Shown here one piece after another: positions 44,079-46,749 of a stretch of 46,749 nucleotides of DNA (the first letter of the stretch is position 1; each line of letters begins with the position of its first letter). This stretch comes from an uncultured Psychroflexus sp. GTDB taxonomy: Bacteria > Bacteroidota > Bacteroidia > Flavobacteriales > Flavobacteriaceae. The DNA is taken from NCBI GenBank assembly GCA_913056525.1, contig CAJXLO010000008.1:1-46749 (forward strand). Direction: 5' to 3'. The notes below the pieces were generated by a model, which ran no database searches, had not been told where the DNA came from, and worked only from the letters and a program-made list of their open reading frames with translations. A program made the position numbers and the translations under genes.

Positions 44079-44893
44079 ACTTCAAGATCCTTGATAAGCG
44101 ACTTGAACAGCTGTACCATTTCCGGCTCCGCTTTTTCTGCCATTTGAATGATCTCCTGGACATTTATCGGTCGCAGATCATCGGGATCACATTCATCAGT
44201 CAATACCGATACAGCAATCACCGGCAGTTTTAAATGGTTAGCAACGATCACCTCAGGAACCGTGCTCATACCCACGGCGTCTGCTCCTATCGTCTTTAAA
44301 TATCGATATTCTGCCCTGGTTTCCAATTGCGGACCGATCACAGCGGCATAAACGCCTTGATGCAAACAAATCCCTTTTTCCCTGGCTATCTTGATGATCT
44401 TGTTGGCCATTTTCTCATCATAAGGAGCGCTCATATCTACAAATCGCTCACCAAACTTTGAAACGCCTTTGAACGCCAGTGGAGATCCGCCCTGAAGGTT
44501 GATATGATCATCGATCAGCATCAATTCCCCTTTTTTAAAGTCCAGGTTTACCGCTCCGGATGCGTTAGATATCAGTAATTTCTTGATACCTAATTGATGC
44601 ATGATACGAATAGGATAGGTGACATCCTGAAAATCATAACCTTCATATAAGTGGAACCTTCCTTGCATGATCACCACTTTCTTGTGCTGGAACTTGCCGT
44701 AGATCAGTTTGCCCTTATGGAATTCCACCGTCGCCGTGGGAAAATTAGGAATGTGATTATAGCTCGCTTCATATAGAATATCTACGTCATCCAGTAGTTT
44801 GCCTAGTCCGGTGCCAAGCACGATACCGACTTCCGGTGCTTCAAAACCTTTACTTTTTAAATAAGCTGTTGTTTGTTCTATAAAATTCATCAT
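44075..44893 (-). CDS. Purine-nucleoside phosphorylase (trimeric type)
   Basis: Phosphorolytic cleavage of inosine or guanosine to base and ribose-1-phosphate. Motifs of the trimeric PNP family: VGIVLGTGLGKL (phosphate loop), MQGRFHLYEGYDFQDVTYPI, LLISNASGAVNLDFKKGELM, GPQLETRAEYRYLKTIGADA and VGMSTVPEVIVANHL, with base-binding Glu and Asn residues in place. The length of 271-272 residues is typical. It starts one base after the TIGR04282 gene and is surely cotranscribed. Beside that gene and a rhodanese, it may act on an arsenic-containing adenosine in arsenosugar synthesis, besides general salvage. Confidence 0.94.
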   Translation of the reverse strand: MMNFIEQTTAYLKSKGFEAPEVGIVLGTGLGKLLDDVDILYEASYNHIPNFPTATVEFHKGKLIYGKFQHKKVVIMQGRFHLYEGYDFQDVTYPIRIMHQLGIKKLLISNASGAVNLDFKKGELMLIDDHINLQGGSPLAFKGVSKFGERFVDMSAPYDEKMANKIIKIAREKGICLHQGVYAAVIGPQLETRAEYRYLKTIGADAVGMSTVPEVIVANHLKLPVIAVSVLTDECDPDDLRPINVQEIIQMAEKAEPEMVQLFKSLIKDLEV

Positions 44894-44894
44894 T

Positions 44895-45497
44895 CTACTT
44901 TATAATATAGCTTAATTCCTTGATTTGCTTAAGGTCCTCGATCGTGTCGACGTCCATTTTTTCTTGCAACAAAGCTACATTTTCTGGCGGTAAATCCCGT
45001 AAAGTTTCTTTTAAGACTGATGCGGTACTCCAGGATTTATTTTGAAATATTTGAGGCTGATATTGCGTCATCCCGATCAAATAATAACCGCCATCATTCG
45101 CCGGACCAAAGCAATAAGGGTTTTTTTTCAGCTGATCAAATCCGGCTTGAATATCATTAGCATTTAAATCATAAATATCTGTGCCGATACCGATAATATG
45201 CTGATAACCATTTGCAAAAGCCTGATGAAAAGCATGACCCATTTTTTCTCCCAGATCGCCTTCTGTTTGCAATTTCTTTTCCAGCCGATCATGTTGCCAA
45301 TCATCGTCATAATCGATAAAATGCGAATAATGCACTTCAATATCAACTGCTAATTGCCTAATTTCCTGATGGATATGACCTAACAAAAATTCATAGATCG
45401 CAAGGGCTTTCTCATCACCTATTGCTTTTGCTAAACGCGTTTTGACCTTTCCTTTAATCGGGTTTTTAGCAAAGATGATAAGGAGTTGCTTGGGCAT
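44895..45497 (-). CDS. TIGR04282-family (arsenosugar-type) glycosyltransferase
   Basis: A 200-residue DUF2064/TIGR04282 protein with a nucleotidyl- or glycosyltransferase-like GT-A fold. Signatures: IIFAKNPIKGKVKTRLAKAI at the N-terminus, the central GDLGEKMGHAFHQAF and GIGTDIYDLNANDI (usually GxDxP; here YDL), then GPANDGGYYLIGM and MDVDTIEDL. The family is tied by genome context to arsenosugar synthesis with a radical-SAM protein (ArsS), a methyltransferase and a nucleoside phosphorylase. Here PNP follows after one base and a rhodanese lies 0.75 kb upstream, so the same cluster is likely. Activity is not demonstrated by sequence. Confidence 0.88.
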   Translation of the reverse strand: MPKQLLIIFAKNPIKGKVKTRLAKAIGDEKALAIYEFLLGHIHQEIRQLAVDIEVHYSHFIDYDDDWQHDRLEKKLQTEGDLGEKMGHAFHQAFANGYQHIIGIGTDIYDLNANDIQAGFDQLKKNPYCFGPANDGGYYLIGMTQYQPQIFQNKSWSTASVLKETLRDLPPENVALLQEKMDVDTIEDLKQIKELSYIIK

Positions 45498-45567
45498 GTA
45501 TTGATTTTGAAATTATTGGTTGATGATCTATTTAAATGCTTCAAAATTAAAAAATGTAGAACAAATC

Positions 45568-45583
45568 TTATATTTAAATATAA
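45568..45583. promoter_or_regulatory. 16-bp palindrome, candidate operator of the toxin-antitoxin genes
   Basis: TTATATTTAAATATAA is a perfect 16-bp palindrome overlapping the expected -33 region, ending five bases before the -7 box at 45589. Its position fits autoregulation by the antitoxin; the AT-rich context makes a chance match possible. Confidence 0.5.
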
Positions 45584-45588
45584 TTATA

Positions 45589-45596
45589 TAAATTTG
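45589..45596 (+). promoter_or_regulatory. Promoter -7 box for the toxin-antitoxin genes
   Basis: TAAATTTG matches TAnnTTTG, 14 bases before the antitoxin ATG. Confidence 0.55.
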
Positions 45597-45610
45597 AATA
45601 AATTGATATT

Positions 45611-45820
45611 ATGACTGATATACAATTGTTTACTAAATTATCTAAGTTACCTTCTCATTTAAAGATTGAAGTATCTGAATTTATAGAATTCTTAGATCAT
45701 AAATCTAAACACCAAAAAGAAAAACATGTCAAAAGATCACCCGGAAAAGCTAAGGGAATGATCAAGATGAAAGAAAATTTTGATGAGCCAATGAAAGGAT
45801 TTCAAGATTACATAAAATGA
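45611..45820 (+). CDS. DUF2281-type antitoxin (VapB-like)
   Basis: A 69-residue antitoxin. The N-terminal half (LFTKLSKLPSHLKIEVSEFI, then EFLDHKSK) is the DUF2281 helix pair; the C-terminal half is basic then acidic (SPGKAKGMIKMKENFDEP), likely disordered until it binds the toxin. It overlaps the PIN toxin by four bases (ATGA), the classic antitoxin-first order. Codon use is far more AT-rich than the flanking minus-strand genes, which suggests horizontal gain. A palindrome and -7 box lie just upstream. Confidence 0.87.
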   Translation: MTDIQLFTKLSKLPSHLKIEVSEFIEFLDHKSKHQKEKHVKRSPGKAKGMIKMKENFDEPMKGFQDYIK

Positions 45821-46206
45821 ATTTTTTAGTAGATACTCATGCATTAATATGGTTCATTACAGATAATAATAAACTTCCTATTCAAACTAAAAAAATTATT
45901 GAAAGCAGTGAAAATAATTGCTTTGTTAGTATTGCCTCATTTTGGGAAATTGGTATTAAATACTCAATTGGAAGGCTTGAATTAAATGCCAACCTTAAAG
46001 ATATTTTCTCTATTATAGAAGAAACTGGTTTTGACATATTACCTATCACAACATCACATATACTGAAGAATTCTGAACTAGAATTTTTTCATCAAGATCC
46101 ATTTGATAGAATTATTATTGCTCAGTCTATTGTTGAAAAGATAGAAATAATATCTAAAGATAAAGCATTTTCTAATTATGATGTTTCCTTAGTTTGGAAA
46201 GTCTAA
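45817..46206 (+). CDS. PIN-domain toxin (VapC-like)
   Basis: A 129-residue PIN ribonuclease, usually cutting tRNA or rRNA. The acidic metal-binding residues are Asp6 (FLVDTHALIW), Glu44 (SIASFWEIGIK), Asp94 and Asp97 (HQDPFDRIIIAQ), with Asp115 in ISKDKAFSNYDV, so the active site is intact. It is coupled to the antitoxin by a four-base overlap. The strong AT bias contrasts with the neighbouring PNP and TIGR04282 genes. It converges on the rhodanese gene across 37 bases and sits inside what is otherwise a minus-strand metabolic cluster. Confidence 0.91.
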   Translation: MNFLVDTHALIWFITDNNKLPIQTKKIIESSENNCFVSIASFWEIGIKYSIGRLELNANLKDIFSIIEETGFDILPITTSHILKNSELEFFHQDPFDRIIIAQSIVEKIEIISKDKAFSNYDVSLVWKV

Positions 46207-46243
46207 ACATTAGGATGTAACATGAATTGCCTCTTTTATTCAC

Positions 46244-46741
46244 TCAATAAACCACTTCACCCCTTTTCAAAAACCGGCTCCATTTCTCATTAAAGCCATG
46301 AATGCGATTTGTTTCCTGTTCATTTTCATTAACAACTTTATGAGCTTCATTGAACCACTTAAAGATACCGCCGCGTAAGTTCTTGATGTTATTGAATCCG
46401 GCGGCTTTGAGTTGTTCGCCTATTTTCTCAGAACGTACGCCAATAGAGCAATATACGATGATTGGCAAGTCTTTATCCAACTGATCTTCATATCGCTCAA
46501 GCTCAAAATCTTCATAACCAACAAACAGCGCATTTTCGATAGAACTTACCTCAAACTCTTCTTTGCTCCGCGTATCTAAGAGCTGTATGTTTTGATCAGT
46601 TGATATCAGTTTGGCCAACTCATCAGTTGAGATGTATTCAATACTACCATCAGCATATTCGTCTAAAGCCTTTTCTATTTCATTTTGTGCTTGCATAAGC
46701 ATGGTGTTTACAAGTAAAAATATCAGTATTAATGGTTTCAT
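46244..46741 (-). CDS. Exported single-domain rhodanese-like protein
   Basis: A 165-residue protein with an N-terminal signal peptide (MKPLILIFLLVNTMLMQAQ) and one rhodanese domain: ISTDELAKLI, IQLLDTRSKEEFEVSSIENA, the catalytic loop IVYCSIGVRSEKI with Cys98, and FNNIKNLRGGIFKW. The C-terminus carries an extra HGFNEKWSRFLKRGEVVY segment seen in relatives beside arsenosugar genes. It probably acts in the periplasm as a sulfurtransferase or oxyanion-binding protein. The start ATG lies eight bases from the window end, so upstream partners are not visible. Confidence 0.9.
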   Translation of the reverse strand: MKPLILIFLLVNTMLMQAQNEIEKALDEYADGSIEYISTDELAKLISTDQNIQLLDTRSKEEFEVSSIENALFVGYEDFELERYEDQLDKDLPIIVYCSIGVRSEKIGEQLKAAGFNNIKNLRGGIFKWFNEAHKVVNENEQETNRIHGFNEKWSRFLKRGEVVY

Positions 46742-46749
46742 TTTTCTTT

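Noticed and set aside
1-46749. Search for insertion sequences, prophage genes, restriction or retron-type defence genes
   Set aside because: No transposase, integrase, phage structural, reverse transcriptase or restriction motifs were seen; only the tRNA-Cys scar and the VapBC-type module suggest transfer.

Overview
The window looks like a chromosomal segment from a marine-type Flavobacteriaceae member (phylum Bacteroidota). The evidence is AT-rich DNA, repeated promoter -7 boxes of the Bacteroidota form TAnnTTTG (some with an upstream TTG), almost no Shine-Dalgarno sequences, lineage-typical families (DUF6341, DUF6427, DUF4254, OmpA proteins with thrombospondin type 3 repeats, LytTR response regulators) and eukaryote-like class I ribonucleotide reductase genes. 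Most of it is ordinary core genome. No complete mobile element, CRISPR array, rRNA or IS was seen.

Layout. 1-6.8 kb: end of an exopolysaccharide locus (GT4, UDP-glucose dehydrogenase, UDP-xylose synthase, initiating sugar transferase, GT2, and a convergent CapK/PaaK-like adenylating enzyme). 6.8-12.5 kb: purD, DUF6341, DUF6427, DUF4254, a GT9 glycosyltransferase, assimilatory sulfate reductase and superoxide dismutase. 12.6-23.6 kb: an AddA-like helicase-nuclease and an AddB-like nuclease, separated by kbl and an OmpA/TSP3 porin, then recJ and a LysE exporter. 23.6-28.6 kb, minus strand: a GT-C enzyme, a cellulose-synthase-like GT2 and a DPM1-like GT2 (a probable polyprenyl-phosphate glycosylation set), then dgt. 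29.1-31.7 kb: bioB, a JmjC-like cupin and recX. 32.6-36.1 kb: nrdB-nrdA. 36.3-38.7 kb: a tight KASIII / degenerate methyltransferase / GT2 operon.

38.9-40.9 kb is the most disturbed part. A tRNA-Cys gene has a broken second copy of its 3' half beside it, and upstream of folB lies a decayed secreted protein gene (P-domain, FN3-like and choice-of-anchor-J-like pieces). 40.9-44.9 kb: a LytTR/LytS-type two-component pair, greA with a terminator-like leader hairpin, a Rieske-like lipoprotein without iron ligands, and purine nucleoside phosphorylase. 44.9-46.7 kb: a TIGR04282 arsenosugar-type glycosyltransferase and a rhodanese, separated by a VapBC-type toxin-antitoxin module with a palindromic candidate operator.

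The best leads are: (i) five convergent gene pairs interlocked by exactly four bases through their stop codons; (ii) the duplicated tRNA-Cys 3' half carrying a 16-bp palindrome; (iii) the greA leader hairpin; (iv) the arsenosugar-like gene set interrupted by a toxin-antitoxin module; (v) the uncharacterised KASIII-methyltransferase-GT2 operon. I did not find a clearly new defence or mobile system.
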